Assembly: GCA_963522035.1 (NCBI GenBank) | Contig: CAUQYP010000001.1 | Location: forward strand, 85,478 to 149,477 | Reading direction: 5' to 3' | From: Noviherbaspirillum_A sp963522035 | GTDB taxonomy: Bacteria > Pseudomonadota > Gammaproteobacteria > Burkholderiales > Burkholderiaceae_D | DNA length: 64,000 bases | Part shown: in pieces, positions 27,901 to 36,395 of the stretch | Layout: each line of letters starts with the position of its first letter | How positions within the stretch are numbered: the stretch's first letter is position 1 | Notes under the pieces: model-generated | What the model was told of the DNA's origin: nothing | The model's database searches: none | What the model saw: only the letters and a program-made list of their open reading frames with translations | Translations under genes and position numbers: made by a program

Positions 27901-28485
27901 GTTACCGACAATCACATCCAGAATGCAAGAATACTGATTGTCGATGACTGCGAGCGCAACACTTGGTCTTTGGAAGAGTTTCTACGGCTGGGCGGTTACA
28001 GTCAGGTATCCTGGTGTGCCGAGGCGGGTTGTGGCGCCCCCTGCACAGCAAAAACCACTACGACCTGATCCTGCTGGACATGCATATGCCCGATATGAAC
28101 GGGCTAGGCGTGATGAAGGCATTGCAGGAAACCGATATAGATCCCTACCTGCCCGTGCTTGCGATTACGGGGGACAAGACGCTCAAGCAAACCGTGCTGA
28201 AAAGCGGCGTCCGCGATTTCGTGACCAAACCGTATGATCTTGCTGAACTGGGGATCCGGATCCGCAATGTGCTGGAACTCTGCCTGCTCTACAAGGCAGC
28301 CACAGAATACGGTCGTCTACAGGAAGAACGGGCGCTGCGTGACCCGTTGACAAGTCTGTCGAATAGACGTTTGATGGAAGACCGGATCGAGCACGGCATT
28401 GCCCACGCTGTTCGAAATGGACGAAAAATGACACTCATGTATGTGGACCTTGATGGCTTCAAGTAGATCAATGACCGGCACGGGC
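27901..28485 (+). pseudogene. Broken REC-GGDEF response regulator
   Basis: The first frame reads ARILIVDDCERNTWSLEEFL without a usable start codon. The frame shifts near 28040 into NHYDLILLDMHMPDMNG, PVLAITGDK and DFVTKPYDL. A GGDEF domain then begins (DPLTSLSNRRLMEDRI, MYVDLDGFK), hits TAG at 28464-28466 and goes on as INDRHGH before being cut by an IS66 remnant. It is thus a diguanylate cyclase regulator with a lost start, a frameshift, a nonsense codon and no catalytic motif. It once followed the HD-GYP gene, so the locus may have had both making and breaking enzymes for c-di-GMP. Confidence 0.85.
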
Positions 28486-29440
28486 ATCTGCCCAGCAGGC
28501 TGCCTCGACGCGAGTGTCGTTAAAGAGCTTGTCGTAGCCGGCAAATCCATCGGCATGGATGACGCCCTTAAAGTCCTGCAGATGCGTCTGAGGATGCTCG
28601 CCCTTGCGGTCCGGCGAATAAGCCATCCATAGTGCTGGCGCGCTGCTCTGTCCTGCAGGCCGTTCGTCGCGCACGTACGCCCACAGACGCCTGGTAACTT
28701 TCTTGCCGCGACCCGGCGCGAGCACTGGCACCGGCGTGTCGTCGGCATGCACGGTCGCACCGGCCAGGACATGACGGCGCAGCGCGTCGATCAGGGGCCG
28801 TAGCAGGCGGCTGGCGCCGCCTACCCATTCAGCCAGTGTCGAGCGTTCGAGCTCGACCCCTTCGCGTGCATATATCTGGCTTTGGCGGTAGAGCGGCAAA
28901 TGATCACCATATTTGGCCACCAGGACATGGGCCAGTAACCCTGGACCGGCGATACCGCGCTCAATGGAACGGGATGGTGCCGGCGCCTGCACCAGCGTGT
29001 CGCACTGTGTACAGGTGAATTTCGGTCGGACATGCCGGATGACGCGGAAGCTCGCCGGAAAAAATTCGAGCTGCTCGGCGACGTCTTCGCCAATCGCTTG
29101 CAGGGCGCCGCCGCAGTTTGGGCAATCGCATGCCGGGGCAGGATAGGTGACAGTATCGCGCGGCAAATGGTCCGGCAGCGGCTTGCGAGCACGTTTGGTT
29201 CGTGCCGCTTTGACTGCTTCTGTGGCCGGCGCCGGGTCTTCGGCTTCATTGGCCTGGAATTCCTCGAGCTTCAATTCGAGTTACGCGATCTGCTCGTCGA
29301 GCTTCTCGGATTTGCGGCCGAACCGCTGGCGGCGCAGTGCGGCAAGCTGGATTTGCGGCGTCTCGATGATCAGCTGGCGGGTATTCACCGTCGCTTCCAG
29401 CGACCTGACCTGTGCGCCCTGACTGAGCACCAATGCCCTA
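28486..29440 (-). mobile_element. IS66-family remnant A (tnpC 5' part)
   Basis: On the minus strand it begins near 29440 as LVLSQGAQVRSLEATVNTRQ and LRRQRFGRKSEKLDEQIA, is stopped by TAA, then runs open from 29274 to 28468. It has the zinc-binding CDCPNCGGAL, then IGEDVAEQLEFFPASF, CTQCDTLVQAPAP, HVLVAKYGDHLPLYRQ and VHADDTPVPVLAPGRGK. It ends abruptly at VEAACWADAR, where the family reads CWAHARR. The C-terminal half and both ends are missing. The left break fuses it to the REC-GGDEF remnant at about 28486. Confidence 0.85.
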
Positions 29441-29563
29441 GCCCAATTACTAAAGTTTTAAGAGGGAAAGATTTCCAAAGCAATGCGGACAATTGAGCGA
29501 CAACTTCAGGGTAGTCGCAAAGCAACGTCTTAGCCTGCTGACGCACGGCTCCCGGCACATCCG

Positions 29564-29824
29564 GTGTCGATCAGGGTCGGTTTATTCCCTAGTAGGCAGC
29601 AAGGACGCTTCATTGATCGTGGACAACACTTAGCTTCCCAAGCAAGGCAAGCAAGCCAATTGTTAGATGTTAGTCTCAGTCACCCTAGCGCGCTAGGACT
29701 TGCCAGTGTTGATCACCCTGCAGCTCTAGGCAGTCCATCAATTCAAAATAATGAACAAGAATGCGTAGGCAAGGAAGAAAACACATTCCATGACAATCAA
29801 CAAGTAGACAAACAACGTCAGTGA
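29564..29824 (+). CDS. Unrecognised small ORF, doubtful
   Basis: 86 codons from GTG 29564. It has no domain, no signal peptide and only a poor ribosome site. It is rich in Gln, Ser and His, with a charged tail (GKEENTFHDNQQVDKQRQ). It could be the end of a longer lost gene or chance coding. It sits between the IS66 remnant and the GGDEF-EAL gene; the following 300 bp up to 30131 are AT-rich and hold no other gene. Confidence 0.2.
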   Translation: MSIRVGLFPSRQQGRFIDRGQHLASQARQASQLLDVSLSHPSALGLASVDHPAALGSPSIQNNEQECVGKEENTFHDNQQVDKQRQ

Positions 29825-30131
29825 TTGATAAAGGCCTAGCAGCACCCTTTGTCGATTCGGAATGTACAAAAAAATTTTTGATGCCCCTTAATTTTCCAAA
29901 GCGAGTGTCGTTATTAGAACGAATACGGAGGGGTTACCGAAACATTGCATCTTGCCATGATTTGAGTGACGGTTGGCATCGATCTGGGAAATGAAAAATT
30001 GTCGGTCTGGCGGTTTACTAATATGTGCCCAACCAAATTGGCGATTGTTTCCGTTTTAAAAAAAACATTTCAAAAATCAACCCCGATTATTTCAGCTACA
30101 TAAATACAAGACAAGACAAGGCAAGTTGAAC

Positions 30132-32471
30132 ATGGTGCAGCATTCCGCGTCGTTATATGAAAGGTTCCTATCTGTTTTACAGCGGTTGGTCCCAAAACGG
30201 TTCAAATATTCCGCCAACGATGTTCAAAAAGTCGAGACGTTCCTGACCGCGTCCATTGTTGCGCTGACCATCGTCTTTGCTTATGCCATTCTCTACTATG
30301 TACTCAAAGACAATGTCGCCGCGCGACTATGCTGGATCGCGGTATTCATCACTTTCGCCAATGTGGTGCTATTTAGGATTTTTGGATTTCTTGCCACAGC
30401 CCGGGATGTCCTGCTAATTACCATTTTCTGCCTGCTGTTCGGCCTCAGTTGCCGGCTTGGCGGCATCAGCGCGCCGACTATTATCTGGTTCACGGTGTGC
30501 CCTGCTGCAGTAATCGGAAGCGGGGGACGCAAACAAGGGCTTACATGGGCAGCTGCAGTATTTATTGCTATTGTAACAATCTATTTCCTTGACGTGCAAG
30601 GCTACCTTCCAAAGCCAACCGTAACAAGCTTGCGTTTTCTCAGCGTGATCTCGACCATAAGCTTTCTTGTGACCATCACCCTAGTGGTGACAATTTTTGA
30701 GCAAATCAGCACGCTGGCATTATCACGCTTAGACACGGCCATCGAAAACATTCGGCAGGAAAAAGAAAAAGCACAGGTCACGCTCCAGTCAATTGGCGAT
30801 GCAGTGATCACGACTGATGCAGAGATGGTTATTGACTACCTGAACCCGATTGCGGAGACACTGACCGGCTGGACCACCGCCGATGCGAAGGGTCTACACA
30901 TGGACGATATATTCAATATTTTTAGCGAGACATCCGGTTTGCCAGCAGTGAACCCAATCAGGGAATGCCTGGAGAAAAACAGCATCATCGAAATGGACAA
31001 TCACACCATTCTGGTACGGCATTCCGATAACAAAGAATTCCATATTGAAGATTCCGCTGCCCCGATCCGACGTCAGGACGGAAGCATACTTGGCGCCGTT
31101 ATGGTGTTTCATGATGTGACCGAGCGCAGGTTGGCACAAAGCCGTCTTCAGCATATTGCCTATCACGACGCATTGACCGGCTTGCCCAACCGCGCGTTTT
31201 TTTCCAAAACCCTGTCGACAGCAATCAGCTTAGCGCGCTTGTCCGGAACGCATGTTGCGGTACTTTTCTTGGATCTAGACCGTTTCAAGACTATTAACGA
31301 CAGCCTTGGGCACGGTATAGGAGACGAATTGCTCATTGCCGTCGCCAAGCGTCTTAAACAATGCATACGCGAAAATGACCTGGTATGCCGGATGGGTGGG
31401 GACGAATTCACCGCTATCATAAACAACATAGAGTCTCCTCAGATCGTTGCCGGGATTGCCGAAAAAATAAGTAAAAGTATTGGCAAGCCGTTCAATATCC
31501 AGAACAATGTATTGCATGTTACAACTAGTATAGGCATCACCGTCTATCCGGACGATGGAGAAAACATTGAGGCGTTGTTAAAAAATGCCGACACCGCAAT
31601 GTATGTTGCAAAGGACAGCGGCAGGGGAAATTACCGGTATTACGACCTGGCCATGCGGGAAAAAGCGGACAGTCAATGGCAAATGGAAAATGCACTACAT
31701 GCCGCCCTTGAAAATAATGAGTTTTTCCTCGAATATCAACCGAAACTGGATCTCGACCGCAATGTCGTCGTCGGCAGCGAGGCACTTATACGCTGGCAAA
31801 ACCCGGAATTCGGTCGGGTGATGCCATCGGAATTTATTCCAAAGCTGGAGGAGTCGGGCGGGATCATTTCAGTTGGACACTGGGTCATGAAGACTGCAAT
31901 TTATCAAGCAAAGCGCTGGTTCGACAGCGGGCACCCAATTGTGGTATCGGTCAATGTCTCAGCTCGTCAATTTAAGCAGCAAGGGCTCACTGCGCAGATA
32001 AGCAAATTACTGGCGGAGTCAGGCTTGCCCGCATCGTTGTTGCAAGTGGAGATTACCGAAAGCTTTCTGATGGACGACGCCGAGCGCGGTGAGGTAGTCA
32101 TTCGTGATTTGCGTGAAATGGGCGTCCTAGTGGCACTGGACGATTTCGGCACCGGCTTTTCGTCACTTAGCTACTTGCGTCGTTTTTCGATCGATGAACT
32201 CAAGATAGACCGGTCGTTCATTGTGGATATGGAGTCAAATGAGACTGCACAAAAGATTGTTGAAATTGTCATTGCACTAGGTCAGGCACTTGGTATGCGC
32301 GTGACTGCAGAGGGCGTCGAAACCGAGAACCAGCGGATACATTTACAGCAACTCGGCTGCGATGAAATACAGGGCTATTTTTTTAGCCGCCCGCTGCGCG
32401 AGGACACATTCACTAGTTTTATCGTAAGTCACTCGCTGTCCAATACAGCTTCGAGCGGTGGGGTAAGTTAG
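30132..32471 (+). CDS. Membrane PAS-GGDEF-EAL cyclic-di-GMP protein
   Basis: 779 residues from ATG 30132; a TTG two codons earlier is less likely. Six or so hydrophobic helices lie at about 35-205 (for example LTASIVALTIVFAYAILYYV and WIAVFITFANVVLF), then a short coiled coil and PAS (about 215-335). GGDEF has an intact active site (CRMGGDEFT, about 421). EAL begins with YQPKLDLDRNVVVGSEALIRW (about 550) and keeps DDFGTGFSSLSYLRR and the loop-6 region. Both catalytic motifs look complete, so it may make or break c-di-GMP. It stands alone among IS wreckage, downstream of a stretch with short ACAAG repeats (30107-30122). Confidence 0.9.
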   Translation: MVQHSASLYERFLSVLQRLVPKRFKYSANDVQKVETFLTASIVALTIVFAYAILYYVLKDNVAARLCWIAVFITFANVVLFRIFGFLATARDVLLITIFCLLFGLSCRLGGISAPTIIWFTVCPAAVIGSGGRKQGLTWAAAVFIAIVTIYFLDVQGYLPKPTVTSLRFLSVISTISFLVTITLVVTIFEQISTLALSRLDTAIENIRQEKEKAQVTLQSIGDAVITTDAEMVIDYLNPIAETLTGWTTADAKGLHMDDIFNIFSETSGLPAVNPIRECLEKNSIIEMDNHTILVRHSDNKEFHIEDSAAPIRRQDGSILGAVMVFHDVTERRLAQSRLQHIAYHDALTGLPNRAFFSKTLSTAISLARLSGTHVAVLFLDLDRFKTINDSLGHGIGDELLIAVAKRLKQCIRENDLVCRMGGDEFTAIINNIESPQIVAGIAEKISKSIGKPFNIQNNVLHVTTSIGITVYPDDGENIEALLKNADTAMYVAKDSGRGNYRYYDLAMREKADSQWQMENALHAALENNEFFLEYQPKLDLDRNVVVGSEALIRWQNPEFGRVMPSEFIPKLEESGGIISVGHWVMKTAIYQAKRWFDSGHPIVVSVNVSARQFKQQGLTAQISKLLAESGLPASLLQVEITESFLMDDAERGEVVIRDLREMGVLVALDDFGTGFSSLSYLRRFSIDELKIDRSFIVDMESNETAQKIVEIVIALGQALGMRVTAEGVETENQRIHLQQLGCDEIQGYFFSRPLREDTFTSFIVSHSLSNTASSGGVS

Positions 32472-32870
32472 CCTTGCCATATGTGCTAGCTATAAGCGTC
32501 TAGGGCATGAAATCTAAATTCCTTCGGGAAGACTTATATTTTTTGGCTGTCAATTCATTTAAATGGTACCGGCGCACCATTAAGTGCAAAGAGATACCTA
32601 ATGGGCAAACAACCATGCGCAATTACGGTCTCTTCGATAAGCCAGGTCAGGACTGATTACGTATCATTGTCAAGCGTGAGGAGGGAATAGAAACAGATGC
32701 GCCGGACGGGCACGTGTCCAACTATCTCCCGAAACCAAGCGAGTTTCATAAATGAAAAGTCCGCAGAAGAGAATGGTGCTGCTGCCGTTGTTCGCCTGAA
32801 AGTGGTGTTAGAAGTTGACGGAGGATATAATCGCGGGAAAGTACCAATAGTCATTAAGAGGAAGGTGACG
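32472..32870. other. Gene-free stretch with one TnsB-site-like motif
   Basis: 399 bp without a supported gene. An open frame from 32697 leads into the PAS gene, but the strong ribosome site lies at 32858. At 32579-32591 the text ATTAAGTGCAAAG matches the repeated motif of the Tn7-like end at 43827. Only one copy is seen. Confidence 0.35.
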
Positions 32871-33284
32871 ATGAGTAAACAGTTGCCTGCATGGGTAAAG
32901 TATGAGCAGACAGGGGCGCCTACTGGCCTCCCTGGAGAAGTATCACTCCTTCGTGCAATTGCTGAGCACATACCAGCTGCGGCCGTGTTTGTGCTCGATC
33001 AGGATTTTCGCTATCTCCTTGCGAGTGGCGGTGGGCTGCTTGATGCTGGAATGGCTCCATCTGATTTTGAAGGAAGGCTGCTAGCGGACGTAGCGCCTGA
33101 AGAACTATTGAGTCAATATTTGGCCGATTTTACGGCGATCTTCGCAGGAGAATCCTTCGTACGCGAGCATTCCGTTGGCCCCCGCTTTTATCGAACTCAT
33201 GGCAAGTTGATAAAAGGGGCTAACGGCGCACGCGATGTTGCACTCGCCGTCTCGTACGATATTACTGACCGAGGCAAAAAATAA
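32871..33284 (+). CDS. Single PAS-domain protein
   Basis: 137 residues from ATG 32871, set by a strong AGAGGAAGGTG at 32858-32868. The protein is one PAS_4-type domain: LLRAIAEHIPAAAVFVLDQDFRY, GRLLADVAPEELLSQY, FYRTHGKLIKGANG, ending VSYDITDRGKK. This closing strand normally leads into a GGDEF or kinase domain, but the gene stops there. It may be a free-standing sensor or the surviving front part of a longer signalling protein. No output gene follows; IS66 debris starts about 550 bp later. Confidence 0.75.
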   Translation: MSKQLPAWVKYEQTGAPTGLPGEVSLLRAIAEHIPAAAVFVLDQDFRYLLASGGGLLDAGMAPSDFEGRLLADVAPEELLSQYLADFTAIFAGESFVREHSVGPRFYRTHGKLIKGANGARDVALAVSYDITDRGKK

Positions 33285-33836
33285 GGTTGGGGATGGTGCT
33301 GTAGAGTATGTCTAAAAAAGCTGCTAGCCCAACTTTAAAAATGGCCCGACGAGACCTTTACCAGCGCAGAGCGTACGTGACTCGCAGCATGAGCCTAGTG
33401 CTTAGAAGACTTAGACAGGTTTTATGCCCTGTTGAGAAACACAAGGCAGGATGCTGGATGAGGGGGTGCTTTTAGCAATATCGGTGATTTCAAGCTGGAC
33501 AACGACGGTTGTTGGAGAAATATTGGCCGGCCAATAATTCCAATCGTACAAAGCCACACGCACAGTTAGATGACTTGGAATTGGTGCTGGTATTGCTGCC
33601 GACCGCCAGCTCCGGTGGATGCGACCTGTTCTTCTGAAACTTTGTTTCTCTCTAAGGCCGCATGGCGAGATGGTAGCTTAACTTCACATCAAATACATAA
33701 CGCAAATTAACTATTTCTTTACATGCCGTCTTAAGGGGGCTGGCACTTGCTTATCTACTAAGCGTACGGTATTTCCATTTAGAACCGATACATGCACATA
33801 CGTGTCTGCTTACGTTCTAATGGACATGTATGCTCA
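33285..33836. other. 552-bp stretch without a recognisable gene
   Basis: No ORF with a domain or ribosome site was found. The text looks like decayed DNA between the PAS gene and IS66 debris. No terminator, repeat or RNA gene was recognised. Confidence 0.35.
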
Positions 33837-34427
33837 ATGAAAGACAATAGGAAAGTTAAGCCGAAGCAGCGCCAGCGGCACAGTGCCACGTGCAAGACAG
33901 AGGCAGTCCGGGCATGTATGCAGGCGGCGTATCGACTGCGGTGGTGGCATTGCAGTACAGGCTCAGTGCTAATCTGCTTCCGCGCTGGGTGACAAAGCAT
34001 AAAGCACAAGAAGTAGATGATGCCGCCGTAGCGGGCAAGGTGATGCCGATTCAGCCGGATGGGCATATTTCTCTGCCGTTTGAAGCCAGACGAGATAGCA
34101 GCCAGCACCCATGACATCGTCATCGGAATTCGGCTTGGCGCTGCTAGGGTCGCAGTGCTTTGGATCGAGATCGAGAAGCTAGTGCTAAAGGCGCTTGCCG
34201 GACGCGCGAAGCAGCTGCTGAAGCGCGCTGTGTTGCCGGCGAGCCTGCCGCGCTGAGATGTTCACCATGAACCCGACCCGACGACCTGCCGTTGCGGCCG
34301 CCAGCTCAAGCGCATCGGCGAAGATGTCTCCAAGAAGTTCGGTTACTAACCTAGCGTTTGCACAGTCGAATGCAATGTACGCAACAAATGGGTCTGCAGG
34401 CAATGCAAGGCTCTTGTCCCAATTTGC
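33837..34427 (+). mobile_element. IS66-family remnant B (tnpA plus tnpC scraps)
   Basis: On the plus strand a tnpA-like piece starts at ATG 33837 (QRHSATCKTEAVRACMQ), shifts frame into GGVSTAVVALQYRLSANLLPRWV, and ends near IGIRLGAARVAV. From about 34210 a tnpC N-terminal piece follows: LLKRAVLPASLPR, stop, DVHHEPDPTTCRCG, QLKRIGEDVSKKFGY, stop, VCTVECNVRNKWVCRQCKAL, with frame breaks. The order is that of IS66 elements, but the middle (tnpB) and most of tnpC are deleted. Confidence 0.75.
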
Positions 34428-34612
34428 CGATAAGACTTTCGTTTTGTAGAAGGTTCGCAAAAATGATAATTAATTAATTTTGATTAAAATCAATTTGTTA
34501 AAGAATGACACTAATATTCTAGCTAAAAGTGCCAGAATTTTGAGGATTATTTCATTTCTTCATTTAAAACTAGAAAAAATAATTTCTTCGATATAATTGA
34601 TAGGAGTAATGC

Positions 34613-35203
34613 ATGGACAATCTTCCTTTTCTGCCGAATTATCGTTGTAACACTGCTGGTGAAAATCCAGATATACCACGAGGTCATTGCAAATCCGAGC
34701 CACCTTTAAATGGTGTTTCTATGCTACATGATACAAGAACATTTTATCTTTCTAACAATATTAACGCCCCGAAGCTTGCGACAGTGCGAAGGACTTTACA
34801 AACCGGACAACAAGAAAGTTTCTCTTTTCGGGTAAACAATTATCAAAGCCCCGGTTGGAATGTGACCGTTCTGTTTTTTGCAGGGACAGACCACGGTTTT
34901 ATTGAGCTTATGAATGTAGTAGACAGCCCAAAAAATGGTGCAATGGATGGTATAGGTAGTATCCATAGAGATATTTTTCGCGGTGATCTGCCAGCATTAA
35001 GAAACAGCTCACCACGACCTATTTATGTTGGAGTTGATATCTACGGAAGCGATGATCCAAACCGTAGACGCCCGCACGGAATGCAATTGGTTTTTAAACC
35101 AGGACAAATTATTCCTATTTCTAGTCAGCCCGATACTGTAGATTTAGTGTTTAATGCAGCTGAGTTACAAAAAAGTTCACTATATCCGCCATACTGGCTA
35201 TAG
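34613..35203 (+). CDS. Protein of unknown function, AT-rich orphan
   Basis: 196 residues from ATG 34613 with AGGAG 6 bp upstream, so the gene looks real. There is no signal peptide and no membrane helix. The sequence is rich in Pro, Asn and aromatic residues, with beta-like segments (FSFRVNNYQSPGWNVTVLFF, RPIYVGVDIYGSDD) and a C-terminal LYPPYWL. It suggests a small all-beta protein, perhaps extracellular or phage-like, but I do not recognise it. It is much more AT-rich than the core genes and flanked by IS66 debris on both sides, so it is likely imported cargo. Confidence 0.6.
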   Translation: MDNLPFLPNYRCNTAGENPDIPRGHCKSEPPLNGVSMLHDTRTFYLSNNINAPKLATVRRTLQTGQQESFSFRVNNYQSPGWNVTVLFFAGTDHGFIELMNVVDSPKNGAMDGIGSIHRDIFRGDLPALRNSSPRPIYVGVDIYGSDDPNRRRPHGMQLVFKPGQIIPISSQPDTVDLVFNAAELQKSSLYPPYWL

Positions 35204-35583
35204 AGCGATACCATTTGTATGGGCTGCATGTGACTATTTAGCCTGAAGATATCTATTTTGACGACGTTTAAAGAAGAGTTGATAATCAGCGCATGTATCA
35301 GGCCGAATCCTCTTCGAGGTCAAACCATTATTGTCTTTCGTCGACCGCGGCTGTCGCGGTGTGGAGGTCGCTGAGATGCAGATATGGAAGTATAGTCAGT
35401 AGCTGCAACTTCATTTGCCATCTGCCTTGCATGAATTCGATTTGGTCCGCGCAAGCTGGGTTGAGACGCGTTGTGGTCTTATTCATTTTAGTGATGGTAG
35501 GTAACACCAAGCACAATTGGAAAGTCGCTGTATGGAAGCCTATATTCTTCACATCGAAATGTTTCTTTCCAAAGGAAATGACC

Positions 35584-35787
35584 ATGAACACCGCAGTGAT
35601 GAATTCTTCCATTGTCTCCGTTTCTTCGCGCTCTAATTTGGACGCAGCATCCAAGCCGGGTTTATCTCTGCGCGACTGGCTCAACGTTTTCAGCAGCGTC
35701 CTGGCAATGGCCAGCGCCGTGCCTGCATCTGGCCGAGTGAACAGTAAGCAGATGGCTCGTGTTCGGGCGATGGCTGACGCAATCTGA
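35584..35787 (+). CDS. Small protein of unknown function
   Basis: 67 residues from ATG 35584 (MNTAVMNSSIVSVSSRSN), with AAAGGAAA about 7-12 bp upstream; ATG 35578 is a possible alternative. The middle (LSLRDWLNVFSSVLAMASAV) is an amphipathic or weakly hydrophobic helix, and the end is basic (RVNSKQMARVRAMADAI). There is no known domain. A strong terminator lies 45 bp after the stop, which supports a real transcript. The minus-strand ORF over the same place is judged a shadow. Confidence 0.5.
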   Translation: MNTAVMNSSIVSVSSRSNLDAASKPGLSLRDWLNVFSSVLAMASAVPASGRVNSKQMARVRAMADAI

Positions 35788-35832
35788 ATAAACAATCTTG
35801 CGCCACTAGACGCTTGTAGAGTGAATGTCGAA

Positions 35833-35857
35833 AAGCCAGCTCACTGCTGGCTTTTTT
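35833..35857 (+). terminator. Rho-independent terminator after the 67-residue gene
   Basis: AAGCCAGC / GCTGGCTT stem with a 5-base loop (TCACT), followed by a run of six T. It ends the transcript of the small gene at 35584. Confidence 0.85.
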
Positions 35858-35944
35858 GTTTTTGCAACCTTAGGCTTTATTGCTGAAACCGAAAAAAGGC
35901 CGACCCATTGGTAAGCGTGATTTCCCTACCGTACTTGACGCCAA

Positions 35945-36394
35945 GCCAATTGCAGGTTGTTGGCGCGCCTACGGATGCATCTGTCCAGCAACGTTCCATG
36001 GCAGGAGTTCCTGAAGGCGATTGACGGGATGCTCCGCAATATGGGTCAGCGCGTAGCGCAGATAGGCTTACGGAGTAATGCCGTTCAGCCTGGCGCTACC
36101 GATGGGTGAGTACATGGCCGTAGTGCCCTCGCCACCGCTGCCAGCCCCATGGACAGGAAGTGCTTGCACTCCAGGCAACATCCCCCCAGCGCATTTTCAG
36201 CAATGTTATTTTCAATTTCGACAATTCGATCCTCGCAGTAATACACCATGGCCTGCCACTGGTTGAGCATGTAATTGATCGCCTTGGTTATGTCTGACTA
36301 GGTCGACAGCGTCAACAGCCTTTCGCGCAACCACAATTCCAGACTGCTTACCCGGCTATGCGGCTGGCGTAGTGCCACCGGTTCGGCCAGGACT
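35945..36394 (-). mobile_element. IS66-family remnant C (tnpC 3' part)
   Basis: On the minus strand it reads LAEPVALRQPHSR, a stop, SDITKAINYMLNQWQAMVYY, then EIENNIAENALGG in place of the family EIDNNAAENALRG. A scrambled stretch follows, then AYLRYALTHIAEHPVNRLQ and ELLPWNVAGQ near 35970. These are the final blocks of IS66 tnpC, broken by stops and shifts. It abuts the tniQ stop codon at 36396, so the inner side of the transposition module has been overrun by IS66. Confidence 0.8.
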
Positions 36395-36395
36395 T

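Noticed and set aside
30107..30122. Short ACAAG repeats before the GGDEF-EAL gene as a regulatory element
   Set aside because: Only two to three imperfect 5-bp units, too little to claim a function.
33779..34123. 114-codon minus-strand ORF with hydrophobic residues
   Set aside because: It runs antisense to IS66 tnpA scraps recognisable on the plus strand.
35328..35795. 155-codon minus-strand ORF opposite the small gene at 35584
   Set aside because: The plus-strand gene has a ribosome site and a terminator in the right place; the minus frame has neither.
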